Of a stretch of 64,000 nt of DNA, positions 33,609 through 43,060 are shown piece by piece. Under the pieces are notes generated by a model that did not search any database, was not told the DNA's origin, and worked only from the letters and a program-made list of their open reading frames with translations. Numbering within the stretch: the stretch's first letter is position 1; every line of letters starts with the position of its first letter. The DNA is from Rhodothermales bacterium. Its GTDB lineage: Bacteria > Bacteroidota > Rhodothermia > Rhodothermales > JABDKH01. The stretch lies in assembly GCA_013002165.1 (NCBI GenBank), contig JABDKO010000220.1:22645-86644 (forward strand), given 5' to 3'. The position numbers and the translations under genes are program-made.

Positions 33609-36063
33609 TTATGGTTCGTGGCGTAAGTCGTGTCGGTATTCGATTCCAGAGCCCCTGACTGTCCGGTACCCAGTAATATGAAATCGTATTTACCTGATCG
33701 AAAACATTGAGCAGTTCACCGGTGAGTTCAAGAACAACGGGGAGGCCCGAGAAACCATTCTGGAACACAGTCACGTCACGCGAGGCACCGATATCGAATC
33801 TGAAATATACGGGATAACGAGCCGAAAGCCGGTCGCCCGGTATTTGTGTTAGCAGACTTCCAACCTGCTCGCCGGGGACAGGTGGTGTGTACGGAAGACC
33901 ACTACCGAAGAGCGTCCTCATGTGGATTTTCCAATTCGGGTCGTTTGGGATGTAGTCCTGTATGAAGATCGAAACGGTATGCCTCTGATCCGTCGGTCGC
34001 GGATTTGAGCCCGTAGTGAACTCGTCCTGGAACCCCGGAAGGAAAGACTCGGTGGCATGCAGGTATCCATAATTTATCCAGCTCTCAAGGCCGGGTACAA
34101 GCTCACCGCGGACCTGCACGTCAAGACCGTACATCGTTCCCTTCGCATCATTCACTCCTGAATATTCCACCCGAACATTGTCGATGTCGTACGAGATCAG
34201 ATTGCTAACCCTTTTCAGATAGGCTTCCGTTCGCAACGTGAGCCGCTTCTCTGTAAAGAAGTGTTCAAGTCCCGCAACAAACTGAAGTGACCTTTGCGAT
34301 TTCAGGTCCCGATTCAGGCTGCCGAGAATAGTTTCACCAGGATCGGGCTTGCCCCGTAGCTCTCTGTAAACCGGCGTCTGGTGATACACTCCGGCGCTGC
34401 CGAAAAACGACGTGACCGAAGACTGCTGGAACCGCATCGACAGACGAGGTGATACGGTAAATTCATTACTGAACGAATAGTAGTCACCGCGAAGGCCTCC
34501 AGAAATCAGGAGCCGCCCGGGACTTGATGCAAGGGCATCAAAGTCGTTGTGCAGATAAAAACCAAATTGCTCCTCGGAAAAGGATGCGCTGTCAATGAGG
34601 CTGTCGGCCACAATTCGAATAGTACCGCCTTCGGTCGACGGTCCTGTCACGACCGACTTTTCATTAATCCTGTCAGTGAACTCGAGCCTGCGGGCATACC
34701 ATCCCACCTCCGGTATCGTTCGACCGAGATTCAAGCGGTATGCTCCATTGGCCGTTGTTGATCGAACATCGATTCGATTATCTGCGGTTTCCTCCTGAGA
34801 CGACGTGCCTGCCTCAAGCAGCCCTTCTCCGGTATCCGGATCGCCACTGCCCGGATTAACCTGAAACAGAACAGCGGTTCCGCTAATTTCAAACCGCTCT
34901 TCCTCACTGGTGTCGAATATCGAGACATCATGTGTGACGGTAATCCTGTCGTCGATGGTGTTTACCAATCGGGCGCCTGCAAATGACGTTTGATAACCGT
35001 CTATTTCGAAATTGTCCGGGTCAAACGTAGTCCAGAGTGATTTCAGGTTGGAAGGTGCGATGCGTGGATCCTGACTGACGGTACCAAAGAACGTCTTTCT
35101 GGTGTTGGGGTCGAGGGTGAACTCGTGCTCCGCGTACATACCCAGTAGTTCAAGCTGCGTCGATCGAGTTATCGATACATTGATACCAAGCTGAACATCT
35201 GTGAAGTTCGGATCATACGTTCCTTTTAATTCCTGCGTCGCAAAGAAACGTCGCGCCCGTGCGCGCCGGGCTCCACCAACCACGCTTACTCGTCCATTCG
35301 GGGACGCCGTCTTGATTGCCACGCCTGCATCAAGGAGGGATGAGTAAGCCTTGCCTGAAATGGTTCCCGGCTGAGGATCGGTGTACTGTACGTCCAGTGC
35401 AGAAGATAACTTTCCTCCGTAGCGAACAGGAAACCCGCCCGTGTAAAACGTAAGCGACTCCGTCAGATCCGGATTAAGCAGACTGAGTCCTTCTTGCTCG
35501 CCCTGGCGAGGACGGAAAGGGAGGTAGACCTCGAAGCCGTTTACAAAGAGGAGATTTTCGTTAAAGCCGCCACCGCGGACGGAGTATTGATTCGACAATT
35601 CATTGTTTGTCGCAACACCCGGTATGACTTTGAGCGACCGAAGGACGTCCTTCATCGGGGCAGGAATCGATTCAATTGTCTCGGCATCTAGCTGAAATAC
35701 ACCTGCGGCAATAGCCTGCCTGGAACCCTCAATGGTGATTTCATCCAGACCTACAGTCGCCGGGCTAAGCACAACAAGCTGTTCAGTAGCCTCGTCTCTA
35801 AAAACGATGGCAGAGTCCGCTACAGATTCGTAGCCGACTGCACTGAAACGGATTAAGTACCGGCCGGCGGGAATGCGCATCAGGAACGAACCATCATCTC
35901 GCGAGGCGGTCCCGTAATTTGTCCCGGCTACAACTACCGTGACTCCTGGAATAGTTTCAAGGGTTGCCTGGTCGCGAATCTCTCCGCGAATTTCGCCCCA
36001 GCTCTGCGCACTGGCGACTGAAGGCAAAAGGAAAACAACGAGGAGTAACGGGATAAACCGCAT
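33583..36063 (-). CDS. TonB-dependent receptor with carboxypeptidase-regulatory-like N-terminal domain
   Basis: Start chosen at ATG 36063, which begins the signal peptide MRFIPLLLVVFLLPSVASA; the frame is open further upstream but has no signal there. After cleavage comes a CarboxypepD_reg-like beta sandwich (about 20-105, GTASRDDGSFLMRIPAGRYL), then the TonB plug domain (SIPAPMKDVLRSLKVIPGV, YSVRGGGFNENLLFVNGFEV) and an outer membrane barrel ending in an aromatic residue (INVRASVRF). It should import a ligand across the outer membrane using ExbBD/TonB energy. It is not paired with a SusD-like gene, so a polysaccharide role is not implied. About 826 residues. Confidence 0.9.
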   Translation of the reverse strand: MRFIPLLLVVFLLPSVASAQSWGEIRGEIRDQATLETIPGVTVVVAGTNYGTASRDDGSFLMRIPAGRYLIRFSAVGYESVADSAIVFRDEATEQLVVLSPATVGLDEITIEGSRQAIAAGVFQLDAETIESIPAPMKDVLRSLKVIPGVATNNELSNQYSVRGGGFNENLLFVNGFEVYLPFRPRQGEQEGLSLLNPDLTESLTFYTGGFPVRYGGKLSSALDVQYTDPQPGTISGKAYSSLLDAGVAIKTASPNGRVSVVGGARRARARRFFATQELKGTYDPNFTDVQLGINVSITRSTQLELLGMYAEHEFTLDPNTRKTFFGTVSQDPRIAPSNLKSLWTTFDPDNFEIDGYQTSFAGARLVNTIDDRITVTHDVSIFDTSEEERFEISGTAVLFQVNPGSGDPDTGEGLLEAGTSSQEETADNRIDVRSTTANGAYRLNLGRTIPEVGWYARRLEFTDRINEKSVVTGPSTEGGTIRIVADSLIDSASFSEEQFGFYLHNDFDALASSPGRLLISGGLRGDYYSFSNEFTVSPRLSMRFQQSSVTSFFGSAGVYHQTPVYRELRGKPDPGETILGSLNRDLKSQRSLQFVAGLEHFFTEKRLTLRTEAYLKRVSNLISYDIDNVRVEYSGVNDAKGTMYGLDVQVRGELVPGLESWINYGYLHATESFLPGFQDEFTTGSNPRPTDQRHTVSIFIQDYIPNDPNWKIHMRTLFGSGLPYTPPVPGEQVGSLLTQIPGDRLSARYPVYFRFDIGASRDVTVFQNGFSGLPVVLELTGELLNVFDQVNTISYYWVPDSQGLWNRIPTRLTPRTINVRASVRF

Positions 36064-36184
36064 CGAATGAGTTAGTCGGTAACTAAAGAATGATTCGGTA
36101 GCGATTTTTATCGATATGGCAATCGTTAGCGATTGATTGGATGGCGGACTGTTACTCTGACTTTTGTAGCTCGTTCCGGCAGCC

Positions 36185-36862
36185 TCAGGTAAATAATGGT
36201 GACAATGCCAGCAACTCAAGCGGTGGTAGAACGAGACCGAAGGCTGTGCCCCATGCCAGCTCTACTTCTGTATGCGCTTTCAATCGGGTTCGTGCCCACC
36301 ACAGAACAGGTATGAAAAGGGCGCATGCGATCGCAATGGAAAGCAGCATGGTACCCTTACCAGTCAATATCGGCATTGCGCCATATCGCATAAAGAACAG
36401 AATAGCGGCTGTTCCTGCAATGGATGCCATATGCAGCGATATTTTGAATCGCAGATTGATAAGCAGCAGCCCGATATTGTTGATCAGGTATACGATCATC
36501 AGGCATACCATGAGAGGCTTTAGTGCTGACTCCCATCTCAAAAAAAACAGTAACGCCGCAATGTTGGCAATGACAGATACAGTAAAGGGAATCGTGCGGG
36601 ACGTACGATCTCGAAGTTCAATGGTAACGTTTTTTCGCGATTGGACGACCAGCAGCATCACACCAAACGGAATCAGTGCAAAGCACACGGTAACAACGAT
36701 GACTGCCGTGATGGTCGATGACAATGGATTCCCCATTGCTGACAGTGTCACAAACGTAGTAATTGGTGGAAGGATGAGCGGGTTCACCACAAGCGTTAAC
36801 AGATAAGCAAGCCGTTCACTAACGGGGCCACTTGAAAGATCTGGTGCTGCTGAATCCGTCAC
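36185..36862 (-). CDS. Multi-pass membrane protein, PAP2-like
   Basis: Start taken at GTG 36862, 4 bp after the proS stop; the open frame extends back into proS but that part is not protein-like for this family. The 225-residue product has about six membrane helices (LAYLLTLVVNPLILPPITTF, ITAVIVVTVCFALIPFGVML and others). The loop motif ELRDRTSRTIPF resembles Bacteroidota proteins placed in the PAP2 superfamily, but the classic PSGH and SRxxxxxH phosphatase motifs are not present. Catalytic activity is therefore doubtful. It is likely co-transcribed with proS. Confidence 0.65.
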   Translation of the reverse strand: MTDSAAPDLSSGPVSERLAYLLTLVVNPLILPPITTFVTLSAMGNPLSSTITAVIVVTVCFALIPFGVMLLVVQSRKNVTIELRDRTSRTIPFTVSVIANIAALLFFLRWESALKPLMVCLMIVYLINNIGLLLINLRFKISLHMASIAGTAAILFFMRYGAMPILTGKGTMLLSIAIACALFIPVLWWARTRLKAHTEVELAWGTAFGLVLPPLELLALSPLFT

Positions 36863-36866
36863 AGTC

Positions 36867-38342
36867 CTAGTACGCCTTCGCGTAGATAACCTTTTGTGCC
36901 GACGGTTTTCCTGAAAAAGGATCGACCCCTTCTTCCATCGGCTCGCCGATCGGAACACAACGGATTGTCGCTCCCGTTTGCTCTTTTACAAGGGCCTCGG
37001 TTTCATCTGTTCCGTCCCAGTGAGCCCGAATGAAGCCACCTCTGGATTCCAGGATGTCGACAAATTCAGCTTGATCGTTCGCATCACTTGTCATCGACGT
37101 CCTGAAAGACACCGCAGATTCGAACATCCGCGTCTGCATCGTTTCGAGTTCACCTACGATTAGTTCAGTAATACCATCCAGGGAGACAACCGATTTGTCC
37201 CGAGTATCCCGTCTGGCAAGTTCCACCGAGTTATTTGCGAGATCCCTTGGACCAATTGCAATTCGAAGCGGCACTCCCTGCAACTCATACTCGTTGAATT
37301 TCCAGCCGGGCCGATATTGCTCGCGATCATCAAGTTTTACCCGCACACCGGCAGAGCCAAGACTCTCCTTGATTTCAGTAGATCTGGTAAGAACATTCTG
37401 GCGGTCTTCTTCCGACCGGTAAATAGGTACAATCACAACCTGGGTTGGAGCCAGACGCGGAGGGACTACAAGTCCCTGATCGTCGGAGTGTGCCATTACG
37501 AGGGCACCAACGAGTCGGGTCGAGACGCCCCAGGAGGTCGCCCAGACATATTCGAGTTCATTGTTCTTGTTCTGGAACTGACAATCAAATGCTTTTGCGA
37601 AGTTTTGTCCCAGGAAATGACTGGTCCCGGCTTGCAAAGCTTTGCCATCCTGCATAAGCGCTTCGATGCAATATGTATCAACGGCACCGGCAAACCTTTC
37701 GGACGGCGTTTTGACTCCTTTGATTACAGGCAGCGCCATGTACTCCTCAGCAAAAGTTGCGTAGACATCAAGCATTTGCTTCGTTTCTGCAACTGCTTCT
37801 TCCCTCGTTGCATGTGCAGTGTGTCCTTCCTGCCAGAGGAATTCGGATGTACGCAAGAAAAGTCGTGTCCTCATCTCCCAGCGAACAACATTCCCCCATT
37901 GATTCAGCAGGATGGGTAGGTCGCGCCACGACTGTATCCAGTTCGAGAAAGAATCCCATATGATTGTCTCGCTTGTCGGTCTGATGACAAGGTTTTCTTC
38001 GAGCCTGGAATCCGGAGCGGGTTCGACACCATTGCCCGCCTCATTGACCTGAAGGCGCGAGTGCGTAACGATCGCACACTCTTTGGCAAACCCCTCGACG
38101 TGTGCTGCTTCCCTCGCAAGAAATGACTCGGGAATCAGGAGTGGGAAATATGCATTTTCATGACCAGTCTCTTTGAACATGCGGTCCAACTCAGACTGCA
38201 TATTCTCCCAGATGGCATAACCGTTTGGCCGGATGATCATGCTGCCGCGAACTGGCGAGTAATCAGCCAGCTTCGCCTTTCGCACAATGTCGATGTACCA
38301 CTTGGAGAAATCCTCCGATCGCGCTGTGATGGCTTCAGCCAT
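36867..38342 (-). CDS. proS: Proline-tRNA ligase, archaeal/eukaryotic type (type 3)
   Basis: A 491-residue class II synthetase. Motif 1 is near [12 protein letters not shown], motif 2 is [20 protein letters not shown], and motif 3 is in [17 protein letters not shown]. It lacks the INS editing domain of the E. coli type and has the C-terminal extension ending IYAKAY, as in the archaeal-like form that occurs in many Bacteroidota relatives. It charges tRNA-Pro. It is divergent from the low-complexity lipoprotein gene, with 238 bp between the starts in which I see no gene. Confidence 0.95.
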   Translation of the reverse strand: MAEAITARSEDFSKWYIDIVRKAKLADYSPVRGSMIIRPNGYAIWENMQSELDRMFKETGHENAYFPLLIPESFLAREAAHVEGFAKECAIVTHSRLQVNEAGNGVEPAPDSRLEENLVIRPTSETIIWDSFSNWIQSWRDLPILLNQWGNVVRWEMRTRLFLRTSEFLWQEGHTAHATREEAVAETKQMLDVYATFAEEYMALPVIKGVKTPSERFAGAVDTYCIEALMQDGKALQAGTSHFLGQNFAKAFDCQFQNKNNELEYVWATSWGVSTRLVGALVMAHSDDQGLVVPPRLAPTQVVIVPIYRSEEDRQNVLTRSTEIKESLGSAGVRVKLDDREQYRPGWKFNEYELQGVPLRIAIGPRDLANNSVELARRDTRDKSVVSLDGITELIVGELETMQTRMFESAVSFRTSMTSDANDQAEFVDILESRGGFIRAHWDGTDETEALVKEQTGATIRCVPIGEPMEEGVDPFSGKPSAQKVIYAKAY

Positions 38343-38580
38343 TGTATACTTTTTGGGTCAGGTTGGACGGGCTGAAATCAGAAAACGGCTTTCAAGGGTC
38401 ACGAAACGACGCTTTCAATGTCGGCCCGATATTTGTATATAGATAGAGCAGTCGGCGGGATGAAGCTATATGGTGCCACTCGCCACTGGATAGCTCGAAA
38501 ATATACCGAGCGACAGGGCATTCAACGTGGAATGTCTGACGAATTACTGAAGCGGTACTCTTAACTCACGGTTGGCAGCA

Positions 38581-39930
38581 ATGAATTCCAACAGCTACAA
38601 CTCCCGAAACAGCAAACTCGTACCGATCCTGATACCCGTGGTCTTGCTGGTTTTTTCAGGATGCTATACTCAACTCGCCGTCGTTGACGACAGGCCGATA
38701 CCCACACGAGTAGAAATAGTCGAGACGGAAGACGGCACTATTGTAGAGCGCGAGTACTACGAGGACGACTATTACGAAGATGACTACTACTACCAGGAAA
38801 CACTCCCGTATAGTTACCGCAGATATTTCGGTCTTTACTACGACGATCCGTTCTATTTCTCATATGCCGATCCGTACTACGGGCGATATCATTTCTATGA
38901 CCCCTACTTCTACGATCCATTTCACTACGACCCGTATTACTACGGTTCGAGCCTCTATTTCGGATTTACATTTGGCAGACCGTACTGGTATCGACCGTAC
39001 AACTACGGCTACGGCTACGGGTATGGCTACAACAACCGCTACTACACGCACGGGTACGGCGGATATGGTGGATACGGATACGGCTATTCGCCATACTACT
39101 ATGACTACCATCCCGACCGTCGAATCGCGCGACGCGGCACATACGAGCCCCGCGGATCATCGATTGGTCGTGGCGGAATAACCCGCGGCGCAACAGTTCG
39201 GGGTTCCGGACGAGGGGGCAGCTCGGCTACTGCCGGGTCAGGAGATGTTGTATACCCTTCTTCGCGAACAGTCGTGCGCGGCGGAAGCTCATCAGCGGGA
39301 TCCGGCACATCGACAAGAACAGGGCGCTCTACTACAGGTTCAGCCGAGGGCGTTACTCGCTCGGGCGGGTCTAATACTGAAGGAACACTCGGCAGGTCAA
39401 CGTACCGCGGAAGAACTGACAGGACGCGGAGTACTGACGGATATACGCGTGGGTCGTCTTCAGATGCCACGCGCTCATCGACTACGCGCGGATCGTCAAC
39501 GCGAGGTACCACGACACGAAGTTCGTCAGGCTCGACAGGATCCTCAAGTGGATCGTCGACCCGATCATCCAGCGGATCGTCGCGATCATCGTCTGGTACG
39601 ACTACACGAAGCTCGTCAGGGTCGAGCACCAGGTCTTCGAGTGGAACACGAACGCGTTCATCAAGCGGATCCTCAACACGCGGTACGACGACACGAAGCT
39701 CGTCAGGTTCGAGTACAAGGTCATCCAGCGGAACGAGGACGCGCTCTTCGAGCGGCTCATCGCGCACGTCGTCAGGTGCATCAACACGATCAAGTAGCGG
39801 CAGCAGGAGTTCGTCGCGCGCAACGACATCTTCGTCCCGCAGGTCGGGTTCGTCCGCGAGTAGTTCAAGATCGTCTCGAAGCTCCGGCAAGTCGAGCTCC
39901 CGAAGTTCGCGCAAGAATAATCAAGATTAA
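38581..39930 (+). CDS. Low-complexity lipoprotein: Tyr/Asp-rich then Arg/Ser/Gly/Thr repeats
   Basis: Start at ATG 38581; a TTG 9 bp earlier is in frame. The signal ends in lipobox FSGC (residues about 24-27), so the protein is probably anchored in the outer membrane. Residues 40-185 are dominated by Tyr, Asp and Gly (EDDYYEDDYYYQE, YGYGYGYGYNN). From about 190 to the end it is a repeat of Arg-Ser-Ser-Ser-Gly and Thr-Arg units with strong positive charge. No enzyme domain is visible. Such a Tyr-rich plus cationic disordered protein could stick to surfaces, DNA or polysaccharide; that is speculation. The repeat keeps other frames open by composition, but they are not genes. Confidence 0.8.
   Translation: MNSNSYNSRNSKLVPILIPVVLLVFSGCYTQLAVVDDRPIPTRVEIVETEDGTIVEREYYEDDYYEDDYYYQETLPYSYRRYFGLYYDDPFYFSYADPYYGRYHFYDPYFYDPFHYDPYYYGSSLYFGFTFGRPYWYRPYNYGYGYGYGYNNRYYTHGYGGYGGYGYGYSPYYYDYHPDRRIARRGTYEPRGSSIGRGGITRGATVRGSGRGGSSATAGSGDVVYPSSRTVVRGGSSSAGSGTSTRTGRSTTGSAEGVTRSGGSNTEGTLGRSTYRGRTDRTRSTDGYTRGSSSDATRSSTTRGSSTRGTTTRSSSGSTGSSSGSSTRSSSGSSRSSSGTTTRSSSGSSTRSSSGTRTRSSSGSSTRGTTTRSSSGSSTRSSSGTRTRSSSGSSRTSSGASTRSSSGSRSSSRATTSSSRRSGSSASSSRSSRSSGKSSSRSSRKNNQD
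39598..39771. repeat. 87-bp imperfect tandem repeat in the lipoprotein gene
   Basis: Two neighbouring copies (39598-39684, 39685-39771) encode a near-identical 29-residue unit beginning TTTRSSSGSSTRSSSGTRTR. The DNA copies differ at several positions, so the duplication is older than that in the cytochrome gene or is kept by selection on the protein. Confidence 0.75.
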
Positions 39931-39963
39931 ATCCAGCGTTATAAGTTCATTTTTTAATGTTTC

Positions 39964-39993
39964 AAGGCCCGTGTGGGCACCATGCGGGCCTTT
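39964..39993. terminator. Intrinsic terminator after the low-complexity lipoprotein gene
   Basis: Perfect 8-bp arms AAGGCCCG (39964-39971) and CGGGCCTT (39985-39992) with a 13-nt loop; the stem runs into TTT on the plus strand. It lies 34 bp after the stop codon and before the OmpP1-like gene. Confidence 0.75.
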
Positions 39994-40030
39994 CCTATGT
40001 CCAATCATCACTGATTGATGCAAGATTGTC

Positions 40031-41644
40031 ATGAGAAGAGATACAAAAATATTCAAGAGATCGAACCGAATTGCAGGCGTGGCTATCATCGCTTCGCTGA
40101 TACTCTTCGGTGCCGGGTCCAGGGCCACCTTGGCCCAGACAGCATTTGATGCCCTGCGCTTCTCCGAGCGGCAGCCTGGCTCCGGTGTTCGCTCCCTCGG
40201 TATGGGTGGTGTCGGTGCAGCAGGTATTGCCGACTACTCCGCTGTTTACACTAATCCCGCAGGGCTAGGCCTTTTTAAGAAGTCAACGCTGAGCGGCTCA
40301 CTTGGAATCTACTCGATTACCGACGATGCGATCTATACAGTCGGATCGAATTCCACCAGTCTGTCAAACGACCAATCTGACACGCGGCTTGGGCATATCG
40401 CGTATGTACACAAATATCCGACGGCCCGAGGAAGCCTCGTCATGGCGATCGGAATTAATCAGGTCCAATCGTTTAGTCGTGAACTCGTGTATAGTGGAGA
40501 TAACGGCGACAACTCGGCTACAGATTTCTTCATGCCACTACCAGGCGAGTTTGAAATCGACGCCGACAGTGGACAGGACGGAATTTTCGGAACCGACGAT
40601 GATGTGTTCTTCCCATCGTTCTCCCGACCTTTATCATTTATTGCATTCGAGCTCTTTGCAATTGATTTCGATGCTGATCTATATGATTCAGGAGATCCGA
40701 TTCCGTTCTTTCCGGCAGTAACCACCGGCACGGTACGGCAAACGGGTTCTGTGACCGAAAGTGGAGCCATGACAGAGTTCAATTTGGCCGGTGCATACGA
40801 AGCCGCGCAGGACGTCTTCCTGGGTGCCTCGGTGAATATCCCGTACGGCAAATGGGACTTTGACAGGTTTCTCTCCGAGGAAGATTTGCAGAATGACAAC
40901 GACGGCTCAGGCGGAACCATTGATTTTGAATTTCTCGAATGGGACCAGTTTGTAGAGTCTGAGCTGGTCGGAATAAACGCCCGTGTGGGAGCTGTAATAA
41001 GGCCCGACAACGGTGTGCGTGCCGGCCTTTCTATCGAGTCACCGACGTACTATTCAATCACCGAAACTTTCGGTACGATTATGACGGTCGGTTTTGATGA
41101 CGGATACGTAGATACATATGGCGACAGCGTTCAGGAAGATGTTGGTGCAGGTGAATTCGAATATGAAATCCTGACTCCGTGGCGTTTCAGCGGCGGCGTC
41201 GGATTTACGACTGGTGACCTTACCGTCATGCTGGACGGAGAGTACGTCGACTGGTCAACTCTGGAACTCGACTCCGGAACGTTCTCGTTTACGGATGAGA
41301 ACAGGTTCATTCGGCAAAATTTTGAAAGCGTCGTAAATGTGTCGGCTGGCCTGGAGTACAGGTTCGACAGTTTCAGGGCGCGTCTTGGAGTTGCGTCAAA
41401 AAAAGACCCTGTCGATCTTTTACCGAATCAAATCGATCCCGAGTTAGGCACCCTGAATCGTGACCGGTCGTATTTTTCCGCAGGAGTCACGTATGCGCCG
41501 AACAGTCAGTTTGCACTGGATATAGCGTGGAGTCAGGAACGTTTCGACGATCGATTCCTGCCGTACGAAGTTACAGGTGGCCCGGTTGTAACGGAAGAGA
41601 TCGCGAGAAACCGATTCAGCGTCGGAGCCCGATTCAGTTTGTAA
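40031..41644 (+). CDS. OmpP1/FadL-like outer membrane barrel protein
   Basis: A 537-residue exported protein (signal MRRDTKIFKRSNRIAGVAII, cleavage near TLAQ). It begins with the family's N-terminal pattern RSLGMGGVGAAGIADYSAVY followed by NPAGLGLF, matching OmpP1/FadL/TodX transporters of hydrophobic compounds. Many alternating beta strands follow, and the C-terminus ends in FSVGARFSL, a typical barrel end. The substrate may be fatty acids or aromatics. An acidic, Ca-like loop (DADSGQDGIFGTDDD) is inserted near residue 180. It ends 2 bp from mltG, tail-to-tail. Confidence 0.85.
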   Translation: MRRDTKIFKRSNRIAGVAIIASLILFGAGSRATLAQTAFDALRFSERQPGSGVRSLGMGGVGAAGIADYSAVYTNPAGLGLFKKSTLSGSLGIYSITDDAIYTVGSNSTSLSNDQSDTRLGHIAYVHKYPTARGSLVMAIGINQVQSFSRELVYSGDNGDNSATDFFMPLPGEFEIDADSGQDGIFGTDDDVFFPSFSRPLSFIAFELFAIDFDADLYDSGDPIPFFPAVTTGTVRQTGSVTESGAMTEFNLAGAYEAAQDVFLGASVNIPYGKWDFDRFLSEEDLQNDNDGSGGTIDFEFLEWDQFVESELVGINARVGAVIRPDNGVRAGLSIESPTYYSITETFGTIMTVGFDDGYVDTYGDSVQEDVGAGEFEYEILTPWRFSGGVGFTTGDLTVMLDGEYVDWSTLELDSGTFSFTDENRFIRQNFESVVNVSAGLEYRFDSFRARLGVASKKDPVDLLPNQIDPELGTLNRDRSYFSAGVTYAPNSQFALDIAWSQERFDDRFLPYEVTGGPVVTEEIARNRFSVGARFSL

Positions 41645-41646
41645 CG

Positions 41647-42672
41647 TCAGTTGCTTGAAGCACTCTCACGCAGGCGGCGGCGGTAATCAGCAGCCGCTCT
41701 GTTGTGCTCTCTAAGCGTCCTTGAAAAGGTGTGGCTGCCGTCTCCGCGAGCTACGAAGTAGTAGTAACCGTGATCTTCGGGCTGTAAAGCAGCCGCCACC
41801 GCGGTAGGTGCCGGGTTGGTGACCGGTCCGGGTGGCAAGCCCCTGAATAAGTATGTGTTGAACGGGTGGTCAATCTTGTAGTCGCGAAAGTACAGCCGCC
41901 TCTTTTGACCCTCAACCTGGATTAATGCAAACTGAACGGTCGGATCGGCATCAAGCCTCCAACCATCGCGCAATCTGTTTAGATACACACCGGCTATCGT
42001 AGGCCTTTCGCTGACCAGGTCAGACTCCCATTCAACAAGACTGGCAACGCGCACTATTTCGTCAGCGCTAAGGTTCTGTGCGTTGCCACCTTGTGCGTTT
42101 TCGGCATAGAACGAGTCAAAAGACTGCTTCACTTTTCGTACGACGTTCTCGGGACTGGTAAGCCAGTAGAAGAAATACGTCTCCGGCATCATATAGGCAA
42201 AAAGGTGCAGCGTATCTGTTCCTAGTTCGGCAGCGAGGGAGGAGTCGGCGAGCGCGGCAAGGAAGTCCTCCTTTTCAAAGGCCATCTCACTTGCAACGAC
42301 AGCAGCAATCACATCCTTCCTGGTACCCGGTGGAATAACCACCCGGACGGGCGTTTGCAGACCACGCCGTAACGTCTGCAGTATGTCGTAATTGGATTGA
42401 CCACGTTCGAAATTGTAGTTACCGGCTTTTACCTGATTTCCCCAGCCAGTCAACTTTCCCATCAGGGAAAGCGTCCGCGTGCTTTCGACGATGTCCTGAG
42501 CGTACAAGCTATCGATTGTACTTTCGAATGAAGTACCCTTTGGTATCTGTATACTCTTCGTATCTGAGAAGTCAGTCGTGTTTGATGCAAATACGACCAG
42601 GTAGAGCCCAATGAAACCAAGCATTACAGCTACAGCTGCGCCCAGGCCGATTTTGAACAGTACACCTTTCAT
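41647..42672 (-). CDS. mltG: Endolytic murein transglycosylase
   Basis: A 341-residue YceG/MltG protein: one N-terminal membrane helix (IGLGAAVAVMLGFIGLYLVV), a LysM-like region (IQIPKGTSFESTIDSLY, VKAGNYNF) and the catalytic domain. The catalytic Glu is E214 in ASLVEWESD, followed by RPTIAGVYLNRL and the C-terminal GLPPGPVTNP. It cuts nascent glycan strands and sets their length. It follows the chorismate mutase gene by 3 bp, and the tsaD gene lies before that; all three run together on the minus strand. Confidence 0.94.
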   Translation of the reverse strand: MKGVLFKIGLGAAVAVMLGFIGLYLVVFASNTTDFSDTKSIQIPKGTSFESTIDSLYAQDIVESTRTLSLMGKLTGWGNQVKAGNYNFERGQSNYDILQTLRRGLQTPVRVVIPPGTRKDVIAAVVASEMAFEKEDFLAALADSSLAAELGTDTLHLFAYMMPETYFFYWLTSPENVVRKVKQSFDSFYAENAQGGNAQNLSADEIVRVASLVEWESDLVSERPTIAGVYLNRLRDGWRLDADPTVQFALIQVEGQKRRLYFRDYKIDHPFNTYLFRGLPPGPVTNPAPTAVAAALQPEDHGYYYFVARGDGSHTFSRTLREHNRAAADYRRRLRESASSN

Positions 42673-42675
42673 AAA

Positions 42676-43053
42676 CTACTTTTTGCCGGAAGTCCGGTCC
42701 GCTTTTTCCTGAAACAACCTTCGTTCAAGCGATCGTGTTTCGTCGATGATCCTCTCAAACAATCGGCGAATCGCGTCATCTTGTAATGGTCCGGGATTTT
42801 CCGACTGTACATTTTTGAGTACCTGTGACTCTCGCTCGGGTACATAAACCGGCATCCCCAGTCTCTTCTTGAGGTCCCCGATCTTGTTTGCACATTTGGA
42901 TCTGTTGTTAAGCAGATGCAGTATCGTGACATCCAGGCGATCAATCTGTTTCCGTAACAGCACAAGCGTTTCCTCATCGGAACTACCATCCTCTGACGCG
43001 AGAGTCTGTGACAGAAGCTCAACGATTTGCTCAATACGGAAATCTTTGTCCAT
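42676..43053 (-). CDS. Chorismate mutase-type (AroQ) domain protein
   Basis: A 125-residue all-helical protein with AroQ-class features: LLRKQIDRLDVTILHLLNNR, then the conserved K in ANKIGDLKKRLGMPVYVPER, and the third helix AIRRLFERIIDETRSLER. It should convert chorismate to prephenate for Phe/Tyr synthesis. No other aromatic-pathway gene is nearby; it sits between tsaD and mltG with gaps of 7 and 3 bp, so it is co-expressed with them. A role other than aromatic synthesis cannot be excluded. Confidence 0.87.
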   Translation of the reverse strand: MDKDFRIEQIVELLSQTLASEDGSSDEETLVLLRKQIDRLDVTILHLLNNRSKCANKIGDLKKRLGMPVYVPERESQVLKNVQSENPGPLQDDAIRRLFERIIDETRSLERRLFQEKADRTSGKK

Positions 43054-43060
43054 GTCGAAG

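Noticed and set aside
36064..36219. Longer N-terminus of the TonB receptor
   Set aside because: The extension has no signal and would bury the good signal peptide that starts at ATG 36063.
39105..40018. Long open frames on the minus strand (39105-39914) and in another plus frame (39245-40018)
   Set aside because: They lie wholly or mostly over the Arg/Ser/Gly repeat part of the lipoprotein gene. Their products are composition artefacts (Asp/Glu/Val-Pro or Arg/His runs) with no start context or domain.
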